Counted from the stretch's first letter, positions 34,264 through 44,207 are shown. The stretch is DNA of 64,000 nt from JAGXTF01 sp044224315 (GCA_044224315.1 JBGAKR010000001.1:310001-374000); one strand, 5' to 3'. Numbers and translations: made by a program. Notes: generated from the sequence alone by a model not told the origin.

Positions 34264-34779
34264 ATGAAAAATCTGCTGATAATCTTGCCATTAATGGTTT
34301 GCAGTAGTCTGTTTGCCCAGAATACGGCTCAAACCGGATTTGCAACCAAAGGCTCGAATGTAATATACTTCGGTGCCGGAATCTATCCATCTAACGGAGA
34401 AATAGGCCATAATGCCTTTTTTACAAATTACCTGAATATCGGCCTAAGCCTAAATTTTGGTACTGCGGAATGGTATCATGCCGACAACAACAATCACCTG
34501 GAATATTACAACCGATCTTATGTCCAACCAGGATTGAAAATGGAACTACATTTTTTCAAACATGCATATGTTGATGCATATATGGGAGCCGGAATGCATA
34601 TCCCAATCTTCACTACCAAAGCCAAGGGGCTAGAAGACTCATATCTGGAAGCAAGCCCTGATGTATACTCGGTTTTTCTCGGAAGCCGCCTATGGGTATC
34701 TAAACGCGTGGGATTGTATTTAGAAGCTGGATATGGAACCGCAGTTTTTAAAGGTGGACTCAATTTTAAGATCTACTAA
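34264..34779 (+). CDS. outer-membrane beta-barrel-like protein
   Basis: 171 residues. The signal peptide MKNLLIILPLMVCSSLFAQ is followed by alternating amphipathic strands (YVQPGLKMELHFF, AYVDAYMGAGMHI, SVFLGSRLWVSKRVGLYLEAGYG) of a small eight-strand barrel type. The sequence ends in KGGLNFKIY with an aromatic terminus suited to BAM recognition. It is not assigned to a named family. The next gene starts 1 bp after its stop. Confidence 0.75.
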   Translation: MKNLLIILPLMVCSSLFAQNTAQTGFATKGSNVIYFGAGIYPSNGEIGHNAFFTNYLNIGLSLNFGTAEWYHADNNNHLEYYNRSYVQPGLKMELHFFKHAYVDAYMGAGMHIPIFTTKAKGLEDSYLEASPDVYSVFLGSRLWVSKRVGLYLEAGYGTAVFKGGLNFKIY

Positions 34780-34780
34780 T

Positions 34781-35593
34781 ATGAAAAAGCCAATCATAAC
34801 TATTTTAGCAGTACTGTTGCTTTTTGGAGTGACATCTTGCTTCACTCAAAAAGTTGCAGTTGCGCAACCACCTCCCGCGGTCCATGTTCCCAAATTTGAT
34901 TATTCACCACCAACCTATGATGAAAAGGATACATCAAGAATCGCCCTGATTCTTCTAAATCCGTTTTACCTGGGGCAAAAAAATGCAGATAGAAGGAATG
35001 AAAGAAATCATACCTTGGAATATCTGGGGCTTAATTGCTTTGATGATTTTAAAACTAAAATGGGTATCGACTTTGAAGAAGCACTCACAGCCAGGGGCTA
35101 TACCATTAAGGGTCCTTATCAAACTGAAGACGAAATCGTATATTCTGACAAACGTAATTCTGACCTGCTGGTGTCAGTTGAAATAGATGTAAATATTAAT
35201 GATGATAATGTTAAAGCCTTCAGAACTGAAAGGAAACTTTATACTTATGGTGGTGCAGTAAACGTGGAAGAATTCACCTACCGCGGAACCTTAATACTGG
35301 ATGGTAAAATTAACATTATCATACGCGCAGTTACTAAAACAGGATTTGGTGACAAGCTATCCGTTCGCAGTGTTCCTATTGACCGCAAAGAAATCCAAAT
35401 CAATTCCTATAAAACCAATTATCCAGATGCGGATATGTATAGGGTTATGGCTACCGATCCTGGAATCATTAATCCGATTGCTGATGAACTTGAGAAGTAC
35501 TATAACGTAATGTTTAACAAGGTATGGCGGTACCTCGAGCCAGGTGAGTTTGCCGAGTACAAAAAGTTGGCACAAGAGATACGGAATAAGTAA
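34781..35593 (+). CDS. lipoprotein of unknown function
   Basis: 270 residues from the ATG at 34781, which opens the signal MKKPIITILAVLLLFGVTSC with lipobox. A Pro-rich linker follows, then a mixed alpha/beta domain (DTSRIALILLNPFYLG, DDFKTKMGIDFEEALTARGYTIKGPY, LLVSVEIDVNIN) that resembles the LpxE/CsgG-like nucleoside-binding style of envelope lipoproteins, though I cannot assign it. It is coupled to the barrel gene and may form an envelope complex with it. Confidence 0.7.
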   Translation: MKKPIITILAVLLLFGVTSCFTQKVAVAQPPPAVHVPKFDYSPPTYDEKDTSRIALILLNPFYLGQKNADRRNERNHTLEYLGLNCFDDFKTKMGIDFEEALTARGYTIKGPYQTEDEIVYSDKRNSDLLVSVEIDVNINDDNVKAFRTERKLYTYGGAVNVEEFTYRGTLILDGKINIIIRAVTKTGFGDKLSVRSVPIDRKEIQINSYKTNYPDADMYRVMATDPGIINPIADELEKYYNVMFNKVWRYLEPGEFAEYKKLAQEIRNK

Positions 35594-35606
35594 AACATTT
35601 GGGCAC

Positions 35607-35678
35607 CTTTTCCGCGCCTTACGGGTACATTTTCATTCCCGTCTCGGTTTAACCGAGACCAAGCCTACAGTCTTGGGA
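35607..35678. repeat. structured direct repeat, copy 2
   Basis: It shares the core CGCGCCTTACGGGTACATT with 33022-33095. Here the central part is the perfect hairpin GTCTCGGT-TTA-ACCGAGAC, in contrast to copy 1. It begins 14 bp after the lipoprotein stop. Confidence 0.65.
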
Positions 35679-35698
35679 TGCGGATTCAACTTGCTACA

Positions 35699-38467
35699 CT
35701 AAAAAAATTTACTTTTATCTTTAAGGGAATATTTATTATCCCTTAAGTTAAAGGCAATTTCACCACCTTCTAGAATTTCACATACATGCTCCCTGATTCC
35801 TTGCTCCTCTAAAATTATCTTAACTAGATCATTTTCCTGTTCACTATCTTTAGCTTCTTTCCTAAATGAATGCTCCAAACTTCCAGACACGTATTGAAAT
35901 TTTATACTTTCCCGATTAGCATTTTTGATGCCATTCTGATTTGCGCAAATTACTAATTCACTGTCAGCTCCTACCACTATATTTGGATTATGAGTAGCTA
36001 GAATAATTTGTCTCATTTGTTTTTTATTTCTTAGGTATTTGACCAGGTCATTATATATAGACCTATTATCTAAGTCGTCCTCAGGCTGATCAATTAAAAT
36101 AGGACAATTTTTTTCGCTAAAATCTAACAACAACTTCAAAACAACAAAAGCCTTTTTCCCATCCGACATTTTTTTAAATTCATCTCCATCATATTTGATA
36201 TCATAAGCTAAGTAATAAAAGCACTCTGAAAGTAACGATGCGGCCAGTGATGCGTTTGTATACCCCCCTTTTAAGGTTATTGCTCCATCTATTAGATTAT
36301 TAAACAGATTTAATAAGTGCTCGTCGAATTTTATGTTATCCTTAAATTCAAATTGTACAATCTGTTGGTTTTGATAACTTTGCAGATTTAAACTGGTATT
36401 TAATATATCTCTATAATACCCCACATCAAACCTACAGTTTGCCCTAATTTCTAATCCATCCTGTGACTCGGATAGTTGTGGTAATAATTCCACAATTCTA
36501 TCAAAATACAACTTGTTCCCTTCGACTATTTTAGTCTTACAATCAGACTTTTGCTCCTCCAAGCTTTTAACTTCATTTATTAAATTTGTTATTTCAAATA
36601 GCTTATCCTTTTGCGCTTTAATTTTATCTGCATACTGCACTAACTCAATATTTTCACGAAAAATGTTTTTTAAGTCAATGTACTCAGGATTATTCACTAT
36701 ACTATCTCGCATAGTTTTCGAGGTATTTAAGGTCTTATTAAGCTCTTCTATTTGCACATCTAAGACGCTGGCCCATTTAGTCTCAAATTCCTGCTTTATT
36801 TTTACGAATTCATTCTGAATTATCAATCTTATGGATTCTGTGATAGCAGTAATTTCATATGTTAAGTCATTCTTCATTATCGCAAATTCTTTCAAGGATT
36901 TTAAATTACTTAAATCATTTTGAATATCATTGGTAATTTCGGCAATTTCTTGTAAATCATTTTCAAAGTCTTGTAGCTTTTTAATTTCTCCATAAGTGAG
37001 GGATTTAGAACTCAGTTTTCCTTGTTCCTCTGTAAGTCTTGCAATTTCATCCTCAATTCCCTTTCTATCCCCTTTATCCCTTATTTGTTGATTCTTGATT
37101 TGAATATCTCTTTCAATTTGAAAGAAAATAGCTATTAGATCTGAAATAACTTTTTTATTTTCAATTACCCATTTTTCATAACTAGAAATAATTTCTTCTT
37201 TACCTTTTTTCTTAAGTATATCTTGTATCAAGCCGCTCAGTTGGTTCTCATTTCGAGCCAATTCATGCATAAAACCTTGATGGAAATATTCGATTTCTCT
37301 GTTATCTTCGACTATACCATCCTTCCAAATAACTTTTATTGTGTCAGATATATTTTTTATAAATGCCTCATATTCTGAATCCTTTTTCTCTATTGATCTT
37401 ACCGTATTTAACTTATTGGCAATTGCCCTCAGAATTATTGACTTGCCTGTTGATCTGCCTCCTATAATTGCATTCATATTGGAATTAAATATCAAATATT
37501 TATTATAAATTAAATCATTATTTATTTCTATTTTATCGATGACTTGATAACCCGCTTTGTCCTCAGGCTGAGTTTCCTGAATTATTACCCGAAGTTCAGG
37601 TTCATACCGAATTTGCTTTAACCCTTCAAATGTTGGATCGGCTTTGATCCAAGTGTTGCAGTGATAATTTATTGAAGGTGTAAGCGGGTCGCCATCTAAT
37701 CTATAAGTATCTAGTTGTTCAAAATCATGAATATCTAGCGAATGAAGTAGTTTCTTGCCTCCAAATTCATTTAACCATTGTTGATTTTTTAATATGTTTG
37801 AATAGTTCGAGCTAAAAAAAGCCCCTGTCTTATCATACAATTCTTCCTTGAGTGGTTTTAATTGATTATTTTTTTCTAAATTACTCCATTCTTTATAACC
37901 AAGAAACACGAATGTTTTATTCTTCCAAGTTTCTGTTTTTAGGACATCATATACATCTTTGGTTGGAGGTATTAAGGAATTAAACCCAGTTACTAAATCA
38001 CCTGCAATATCAATAAAAGATTCTTTTGATAATTTTTTAGTTGAATTTGCCTCTGTTGAACTAATTCTAATATTTGCAATGAACTCCGTTCTTATTTTTA
38101 GTATTTCGGATTTTAAATTATCTTCATCAACATCAAAAAGAACATGCAAATTTATTTTCTGCAATTTATTTTCACTTCCACTTCCGAATGTATCAATCCT
38201 AAACTCGAGTATGGGAAATATTTTTTCTATATTTTGAAGTCGTCCAGCTGTTTTGTAGCTCATTACTTTTTCAAAACCATCAATGAAATAGTAATCGGTA
38301 ATCCCTATTACTTTTACTTCCGATGGCAAATGTTCAAGTGCTGTTATAAATTTATCCCAATTTTCTGGTGTATTGCCATAATTTTGGATTATAGACTCCG
38401 GTGTGTGTATATGTAAATCCCATTTTCTCCATGTGGATCCTTTTTCATATTTTGTATATTTAGTCAT
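35699..38467 (-). CDS. PHP-SMC hybrid ATPase (TrlF-like)
   Basis: 922 residues. The N-terminal PHP-type metal domain has KWDLHIHTPES (HxH, about 16-26) and VIGITDYYFIDGF (about 53-65). An ABC/SMC-type ATPase follows, with Walker A NAIIGGRSTGKSIIL near 335, a long coiled coil (about 430-650), and near 785 the Walker B/D-loop PILIDQPEDDLDNRSIYNDL plus the switch His in ILATHNPNIVV. Proteins of this layout (annotated TrlF) occur with restriction-modification and other phage defence genes and may be ATP-gated nucleases or phosphoesterases. It ends the operon with the two methyltransferases. Contribution to defence is inferred from structure and context. Confidence 0.83.
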   Translation of the reverse strand: MTKYTKYEKGSTWRKWDLHIHTPESIIQNYGNTPENWDKFITALEHLPSEVKVIGITDYYFIDGFEKVMSYKTAGRLQNIEKIFPILEFRIDTFGSGSENKLQKINLHVLFDVDEDNLKSEILKIRTEFIANIRISSTEANSTKKLSKESFIDIAGDLVTGFNSLIPPTKDVYDVLKTETWKNKTFVFLGYKEWSNLEKNNQLKPLKEELYDKTGAFFSSNYSNILKNQQWLNEFGGKKLLHSLDIHDFEQLDTYRLDGDPLTPSINYHCNTWIKADPTFEGLKQIRYEPELRVIIQETQPEDKAGYQVIDKIEINNDLIYNKYLIFNSNMNAIIGGRSTGKSIILRAIANKLNTVRSIEKKDSEYEAFIKNISDTIKVIWKDGIVEDNREIEYFHQGFMHELARNENQLSGLIQDILKKKGKEEIISSYEKWVIENKKVISDLIAIFFQIERDIQIKNQQIRDKGDRKGIEDEIARLTEEQGKLSSKSLTYGEIKKLQDFENDLQEIAEITNDIQNDLSNLKSLKEFAIMKNDLTYEITAITESIRLIIQNEFVKIKQEFETKWASVLDVQIEELNKTLNTSKTMRDSIVNNPEYIDLKNIFRENIELVQYADKIKAQKDKLFEITNLINEVKSLEEQKSDCKTKIVEGNKLYFDRIVELLPQLSESQDGLEIRANCRFDVGYYRDILNTSLNLQSYQNQQIVQFEFKDNIKFDEHLLNLFNNLIDGAITLKGGYTNASLAASLLSECFYYLAYDIKYDGDEFKKMSDGKKAFVVLKLLLDFSEKNCPILIDQPEDDLDNRSIYNDLVKYLRNKKQMRQIILATHNPNIVVGADSELVICANQNGIKNANRESIKFQYVSGSLEHSFRKEAKDSEQENDLVKIILEEQGIREHVCEILEGGEIAFNLRDNKYSLKDKSKFF

Positions 38468-38476
38468 AATAATAAA

Positions 38477-38644
38477 TTATTTAAGTACTCTCTCTATTAA
38501 TTCCTCAAATAAAGCTATATTCCCAACAAATAAACAATATAAAATTGATTTATATTCCATTTTTGGGGGCTTGATTTCAAGAACTTCAACAAGGTTGTTG
38601 TAAGCGGTTTGCTTTTGTATGACATGGTATTTCTTACTTTTCAT
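38477..38644 (-). CDS. 55-aa small protein in the restriction operon
   Basis: A short frame with 55 residues (MKSKKYHVIQKQTAYNN at the start, FEELIERVLK at the end). It begins 3 bp after the methyltransferase stop and ends 9 bp before the PHP-SMC start, so it fits the operon exactly. It is basic at the N-terminus with an amphipathic C-terminal helix. No family is recognised; it could be an adaptor or inhibitor of the ATPase or methyltransferase. Confidence 0.65.
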   Translation of the reverse strand: MKSKKYHVIQKQTAYNNLVEVLEIKPPKMEYKSILYCLFVGNIALFEELIERVLK

Positions 38645-38647
38645 AAA

Positions 38648-40321
38648 TTATTTTTTAGGCCGGTTCCTTGTTAATCTTCTTTGTGATAGCTTTCGCCATA
38701 TATTCCGAAACATATCAACCTCAATTTTTGAGAAACCGAGCTTTTCAATGAGAATAGCGTTGTCTACTATATCTAATATATTTTCAATTTTCCTTGCTCT
38801 AATTAAGTTCTCAACTTTATCAAAATCGATTTTAGCTTTAACTGCGACTGGAATCCTTATCTCCTCAATCTCTGTTGGCTCAAAAGTTAAAACTCCTCCA
38901 CCGTAGCTCCGACCTGTTATTTCAGAGAATGCGAAGGTCAGAGAATTTAGAAATGAGATTACAGCTGTTTGTTTGTTTATACCTTCTTTAAATCGAATTC
39001 TATGTATAGTATCCGTGGAAGTTGCACTACTATTATTAACCACAATTTTCGGGTAATCTCCGACTTGTCTTAACGCGAAACCATCAGGCACCCAAAGGGA
39101 TGGGGTAATATACCACCTTTTACGTATTTGACATTTATAACCGCTGTGATATCCCATTTTTTCACCGTATTTTATGTATTCCTGACAAACTCTAGGTAAG
39201 CTCTGAAAATCTACATTAGGCGGCATAAAAAGATGAACGGCATGCTGCATTTGAGAGTTTTCACTAAAATCTTTGTTATCAAAAATTAATCCTTTTAATT
39301 GGTTCGACTTGCTTGCCACGGGTATTGTGTATTTCTGAAGCTTCCATTTTTTCACTTGTTCAGTTGTTAGCATAAAAAAATCATTACAGCCGGTGACTAA
39401 GCCAACATCGGTTTCCAGAATATCTTTACATTGAATAATTCTCTTATCATGTTTTATTCGCTGCATTAAATATATTTCGTCGTCCGTCAAAAAATACTTT
39501 GTCCACTTTTCCGAACTATGATCTATAGGTTTTACATTTGAACCATTTATTTTTTTGAAATTTATATTCTTAAGCTCATTAATTGAACCACATTCCATAA
39601 CTCTGATTCCCTTATGGCTACTAACTTTTTTCTCCGCAAGTAAAAGAACTACCTCTTGTTGAATACCACTAAATACAAGTTTATCAAATGTAATTATGGT
39701 GATTCGTTCAAAGTATTTAGCCAAGAATACTCTCGTTTCCGCAGCGTATTTCACCTGGAATAATTCTGCCGGTATAACCATTGCTAACCGACCGTTGGAT
39801 GATAACAATGATGAAGAAACTACCAAAAAAGGCACCCAAATATTTGTGAGTTTATTTGGACGCAATCCTATTTTATGCATCATTTCAAAAGCCAACACTC
39901 TGTGTTTCTCTGGAAAATTTTGATACCTAATGAATGGAGGATTCCCTATAATTGCGTCATATTTGACAGCACTATTAGAATTAATATATTCGAAGAAATC
40001 TGCGTTTACAATTGAATTTGAATTTACGCCTAAATTTAAGGTTCTCTGTTTAGCCTTATCATATTCTTCTGTAATTAATTCTATACCCTTAATATTTTTC
40101 TTTAACTCGGTTTTTGATGCTCCAAGTTCTTTAAACCTCACGATGGCAGCTTCAATAAAATTCCCATCGCCACAGCTTGGTTCTAAAACCTTATCATTCA
40201 CATTTGTTATTGCCCACTCGGCAATAAATTGGGTAATTTCTGCAGGGGTATAGTATCCACCTCTAAGTTTCTGTGAATTTATCTTCTCTTTAACTTCGCT
40301 AATACTATGCTTCTTCTCCAT
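38648..40321 (-). CDS. N6-adenine DNA methyltransferase (Eco57I M-like)
   Basis: 557 residues, close to M.Eco57I length. RGGYYTPAEITQFIAEWAI and KVLEPSCGDGNFIEAA form the SAM-binding motifs X and I, and AIIGNPPFIRYQ is the catalytic NPPF motif IV. The C-terminal half is the target-recognition part, with KMGYHSGYKCQIRKRWYITPSLW and SLTFAFSEITGRSYGGGVLTF. It methylates adenine in a specific site on host DNA. Its start overlaps the upstream gene by 17 bp. Confidence 0.88.
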   Translation of the reverse strand: MEKKHSISEVKEKINSQKLRGGYYTPAEITQFIAEWAITNVNDKVLEPSCGDGNFIEAAIVRFKELGASKTELKKNIKGIELITEEYDKAKQRTLNLGVNSNSIVNADFFEYINSNSAVKYDAIIGNPPFIRYQNFPEKHRVLAFEMMHKIGLRPNKLTNIWVPFLVVSSSLLSSNGRLAMVIPAELFQVKYAAETRVFLAKYFERITIITFDKLVFSGIQQEVVLLLAEKKVSSHKGIRVMECGSINELKNINFKKINGSNVKPIDHSSEKWTKYFLTDDEIYLMQRIKHDKRIIQCKDILETDVGLVTGCNDFFMLTTEQVKKWKLQKYTIPVASKSNQLKGLIFDNKDFSENSQMQHAVHLFMPPNVDFQSLPRVCQEYIKYGEKMGYHSGYKCQIRKRWYITPSLWVPDGFALRQVGDYPKIVVNNSSATSTDTIHRIRFKEGINKQTAVISFLNSLTFAFSEITGRSYGGGVLTFEPTEIEEIRIPVAVKAKIDFDKVENLIRARKIENILDIVDNAILIEKLGFSKIEVDMFRNIWRKLSQRRLTRNRPKK

Positions 40322-43300
40322 CTGATTCGTTTATTCTTAAGTCTTTCATTATTGTATGAAATTCAATATCGGTTAAATTATATAAGTTATTTATGATTAT
40401 TACAAGTCTACGTGTTAGTCTAGTATATTGACGATAAAAGGTTTGCCTATCTGCTCCGATTGAATCCGATGCACTCTTTCTTGCGTGGATTATTTGTTTT
40501 ACCAATTCTACTATCATTTCCATTTTTGCAACTTCATGTGGGTCTTCAAAATTGATTGCATAAATGGGCAATTTTTCTAGGAATTGTTTGCCGTGGGAAT
40601 AATATGCTCCTCTAAATTCACTTGCCCTAGACTTGACCATATTTTCAAATACTGGGTGAACTAGAATGCCTAGAAAATATTCCAGCGGGTATTTTGAATT
40701 AGTTAAAAGGGAATAATATGGACCATTTCCACCTCCAGTAAATAGTGATGAACTATTATCTATCACGTATGTAGGTTTAGTAGAAAGCACGTGCCATAAA
40801 AGCTTTCTTTGTTCCTGAAATACTGTAAGACTTTGTGTTCTACCAAATTGATACCATAAAGGCGATTTCCCATTAATACTTCGCCTTATTAATTTTTCTT
40901 TATTAGCATTTAAATACTTCATGCATAATGGAAAGTTTTCTACCATATAGTCTTCCGAAAAGACTTCTGCCTTTTCGCCATTAATATAATAAGGAAAAAT
41001 CATATAGGCATTCGGCATTATTGATTCGAACATTTTAAATGGAAGGTCCAAAATACACGGCTGGCAAATTTCTTTCTCAATTTCCCATATCTTCCCCTCC
41101 TTTTTAAATTGATAATTATTATGATTTTCGGAGTCTGGGGTAAATATAAAAACTTCATCACAGCTTGTCTGAACCCCAACAGAAATCTTTGACAATTCTC
41201 CAAGTGGGATCACATTGGAACTGTTTATTTTTTCAAAAATAGCTCTTGTTGCTTTGGGTAGAAATACCCATGGGTCATTTTCTAGAGTTGCCGCGTCGTA
41301 TTCAACGTATTCATAGTTCTCCGAAAGCAGATATGGAGTAAGTTCGTTAACTCTTGTAAATTCAAAGGTCTTTGATTTCTCTTTTTTCAATACTAAAATC
41401 ACCGTGTAAGTAGATCTATTTGGGAATACCTGAGTTACACCAAAATGGGTTATTCTAACGGCTGAACTTTTGGATCTGAGTAGTTGTCTTAACGACTTGC
41501 CGCCGGTGGTTATAAAAAACTTGTTAGGCACAATATATCCTAAATATCCGCTTGAATTGAGAAGTTCAAGAGCTCTTTGAATAAATACAAAGTATTTGTC
41601 AATCGATTTCTCTTGCGCAACTGAGTAACTTGCTTCCGGGGACTGGTAGAATTTAACTTCCTCAGGTGAAAATTTTACAAGGTTTTGTATCCTTACGTAG
41701 GGTGGATTGCCAAGAATGGTATCGAATCCCCCCGTCATTTGCAAAAATGGAAATTCTTCTATCCAATTAAATGGCCTAATCTTCAATATTAGCGAGTCGT
41801 TTTGCTCTGCTTCAGGCATGAAAGTAAAGAACCTATCATCTACTAATGAATTACCACATTTAATATTTTCCGAAATATCAGGTAGAACTTGGCTTTTGAA
41901 TTCCGAAATAAAATAATCTACAGAATTTTTACTTTCCCCCTCAAGTAATTTTAACAACAGACTGAATTTGGTGACTTCAACAGCATAAGGATTTATATCT
42001 ACACCGAACAGACATTTTTCTAAGATTAATCGCTTCGCGTGAATCGTGAGGCCAATTTCTCCGTTAGCCAATTTTAAATGCAACTCTGGAATAAATGAGT
42101 TTTCATTTTGACTCTTTTCAACAAATGATTTTAGCAGAAAATCAAATGCTGATAGAAGAAAGGTACCTGACCCGCAGCAAATATCTGCAATTTTGAGGTT
42201 AAGAAGTTCTTCTTGTGACTTAGAGGCAGTCAGTGGAGATAAAGTATCACGCACAATTTTTTCTACTATAAGCTTTGGAGTGGGAACTACCCCATTTGAG
42301 GCCACAACTTCAGGCTCTTCGAGCAACAATACTTTTTGGGTATTATCTAATCCAATTCGGCTTCCAAGAAACTTTTCATATATCTGGCTCAAAATTGCCG
42401 CATCTACAACATTGAAGTCGTAAGGACTTAATGGGTAATATAATTCATTAAAAACTCCAATGATGACATCCGCATCTAAATCTATATTTAGAGAAATATC
42501 ATCTTCAATAAAGTCAAACAAGCCTGAATTGTATTTTTTGTCAGCATTATTAAATAATTGCTTCAATCCATCGTAATCCTCTATAGATCTGAGTGTCTGA
42601 TACTTTTCAATTTCTCTATCTTCACAAATTCTCAGAAAAATTATTCGGTTTAATAAACGTTGAATTAAAAAATTAATTTCAATTTCAGTCATTTTTGAAT
42701 TTCGTTTAATTGCGGAATCAGCCAATCTTTGCCGCCAGGTTTCAATTTGAGAAAGAAAATAGTCGTCAAATGTCTGTCCTGGGTAAAGGTCTGGCTTAAA
42801 TTCATTATCTAAAACTCCGGAATTAACAGATTCATAGGATAAAATATAGTATAATTCATCAAAGGCTGAAAGGTATTCATCACAATTGAATACTCTAACT
42901 CGAGCAATATGAGGATCGTCGGCCGGACTGGGTTTATGGCGACAATCATAAATAATTAATTGCTCGAAATTGGTAATAATTGAAATTCCAAGATTAGCGT
43001 TCCACCCATATCTCCTTACCTGAAATGCGGCTTTTTTGGAGGTTTCTATGTTAACAGAGGGCTTTTTAGCTTCTACAAAAAATTTTCTGAGTCCATTGAC
43101 TCTTAGAGTGTAATCAGGATTTTTTCTTACACTGTCATCTTGAATTTCAATGGTTTCTTCTTGAAGTACATCACGTTGGAACTGAGTTTTCAATTCCTCA
43201 TTATCGACATCCCAACCAAAACATTTCAAAAACGGGTCAACAAAGTCATTTCTTAGCGGGGTCTCCTTATAACCTGGTTGAAGGAAAGATGTACGTCCGT

Positions 43301-43373
43301 TATAATAGGCGTGAATTAGAGCTTCAAGCTGTTTAAAAGCTTCTTCTTTTGTTTTTGTTATTTTATAAGCCAT
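40305..43373 (-). CDS. type IIG restriction enzyme-methyltransferase (Eco57I-like)
   Basis: 1022 residues. The N-terminal nuclease domain shows FVDPFLKCFGWDV, then the PD-(D/E)XK residues D87 in NPDYTL and E101, K103 in FFVEAKKP. A helical connector follows. The methyltransferase part has ADICCGSGTFLLSAFDFLL (motif I, near 395) and TILGNPPYVRIQNL (motif IV, near 560). The C-terminal region recognises DNA. Single-chain cutting and methylation with a separate partner methyltransferase is the Eco57I plan. It overlaps the controller gene by 11 bp and the next methyltransferase by 17 bp. Confidence 0.87.
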   Translation of the reverse strand: MAYKITKTKEEAFKQLEALIHAYYNGRTSFLQPGYKETPLRNDFVDPFLKCFGWDVDNEELKTQFQRDVLQEETIEIQDDSVRKNPDYTLRVNGLRKFFVEAKKPSVNIETSKKAAFQVRRYGWNANLGISIITNFEQLIIYDCRHKPSPADDPHIARVRVFNCDEYLSAFDELYYILSYESVNSGVLDNEFKPDLYPGQTFDDYFLSQIETWRQRLADSAIKRNSKMTEIEINFLIQRLLNRIIFLRICEDREIEKYQTLRSIEDYDGLKQLFNNADKKYNSGLFDFIEDDISLNIDLDADVIIGVFNELYYPLSPYDFNVVDAAILSQIYEKFLGSRIGLDNTQKVLLLEEPEVVASNGVVPTPKLIVEKIVRDTLSPLTASKSQEELLNLKIADICCGSGTFLLSAFDFLLKSFVEKSQNENSFIPELHLKLANGEIGLTIHAKRLILEKCLFGVDINPYAVEVTKFSLLLKLLEGESKNSVDYFISEFKSQVLPDISENIKCGNSLVDDRFFTFMPEAEQNDSLILKIRPFNWIEEFPFLQMTGGFDTILGNPPYVRIQNLVKFSPEEVKFYQSPEASYSVAQEKSIDKYFVFIQRALELLNSSGYLGYIVPNKFFITTGGKSLRQLLRSKSSAVRITHFGVTQVFPNRSTYTVILVLKKEKSKTFEFTRVNELTPYLLSENYEYVEYDAATLENDPWVFLPKATRAIFEKINSSNVIPLGELSKISVGVQTSCDEVFIFTPDSENHNNYQFKKEGKIWEIEKEICQPCILDLPFKMFESIMPNAYMIFPYYINGEKAEVFSEDYMVENFPLCMKYLNANKEKLIRRSINGKSPLWYQFGRTQSLTVFQEQRKLLWHVLSTKPTYVIDNSSSLFTGGGNGPYYSLLTNSKYPLEYFLGILVHPVFENMVKSRASEFRGAYYSHGKQFLEKLPIYAINFEDPHEVAKMEMIVELVKQIIHARKSASDSIGADRQTFYRQYTRLTRRLVIIINNLYNLTDIEFHTIMKDLRINESDGEEA

Positions 43374-43695
43374 CGAATAACCTTAAATTTTTACTTGCAC
43401 CATCTAGTTTTCTTGCTGCTTCAAGAATTGCTTCCATGGCAAACTCCTCTCCCATGATATCAAGCAATAACCTATCACTTAAATAAGGAATCATTAATTC
43501 TCTCTCCTCAACATCAAATATTCGGGCGAGTTTTAATATTTGTTCACGTGATGGTTTTTTACTACCATGTTCTATCTTACTTAAAAATGATGGATCTATG
43601 TTAAGTTTAGCAGACACTTCTCTCAAAAGCAATTGCTTCGATTCGCGGAATTTTCTTAAGACTACACCGATACTGTTATATTTTCCCTGAGTCAT
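43363..43695 (-). CDS. XRE-type controller protein
   Basis: 110 residues. The helix-turn-helix LLLREVSAKLNIDPSFLSKIEHGSKKPSREQILKLARIFDV is followed by a helical tail (LLLDIMGEEFAMEAILEAARKL). It is the first gene of the restriction operon and overlaps the endonuclease start, so it is a likely controller that delays nuclease expression after entry into a new host. No operator is confidently seen in 43696-43871. Confidence 0.82.
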   Translation of the reverse strand: MTQGKYNSIGVVLRKFRESKQLLLREVSAKLNIDPSFLSKIEHGSKKPSREQILKLARIFDVEERELMIPYLSDRLLLDIMGEEFAMEAILEAARKLDGASKNLRLFDGL

Positions 43696-43871
43696 AAATT
43701 GATAACAAACTTGACTGTTTTAGACCTGACCAAATTAGGTCAATTAGTTGAACATGAGAAGAACAACTGCTTTATATATTCACAATTTAGTCACATAGGA
43801 AAAGACTGCAATTGTGTCTCGTTATGTTTTGAGTAGCTATCAGGTTGTCTCTTTTGGTATTCACAGTAACT

Positions 43872-44207
43872 TTAATCCATACTCCACTTACTTCGATACA
43901 AAGGCGCTTCCCTGTTATAAACTTCCAGGCATTGATTTAGATTTTCACAGCATTCATATTCGTTTCTGAAATCGCCGTTTAGGATTAGATATTGTCCTGT
44001 TTCCCGGATGTAAAGGGCAGTTTCTTCAGTATCCTGTAGGTCATAAAGGTCATTCATATTGTCGTATCCCTGTTTGATGAAGCTGGATTCGGTTGATGGG
44101 TTGTAAGAAATCATATAGTCCTCTTTGTTCAGGATAAAGGAACCATGCTCTGTGATTTGCCAGGGATCAAATTCCATTTGGTAGGGGCTGGGTATCATTT
44201 TATTCAT
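43872..44207 (-). CDS. hypothetical acidic protein
   Basis: 111 residues, not recognised. Rich in Tyr, Asp, Glu and Asn (YDNMNDLYDLQDTEETALYIRETGQYLILNGDFRNEYECCENLNQ), with no signal peptide or membrane segment. A cytosolic protein; its start overlaps the preceding small gene by 8 bp, so it belongs to the RepO-like unit. Similar frames occur in Bacteroidota mobile elements, but I cannot name a family. Confidence 0.6.
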   Translation of the reverse strand: MNKMIPSPYQMEFDPWQITEHGSFILNKEDYMISYNPSTESSFIKQGYDNMNDLYDLQDTEETALYIRETGQYLILNGDFRNEYECCENLNQCLEVYNREAPLYRSKWSMD

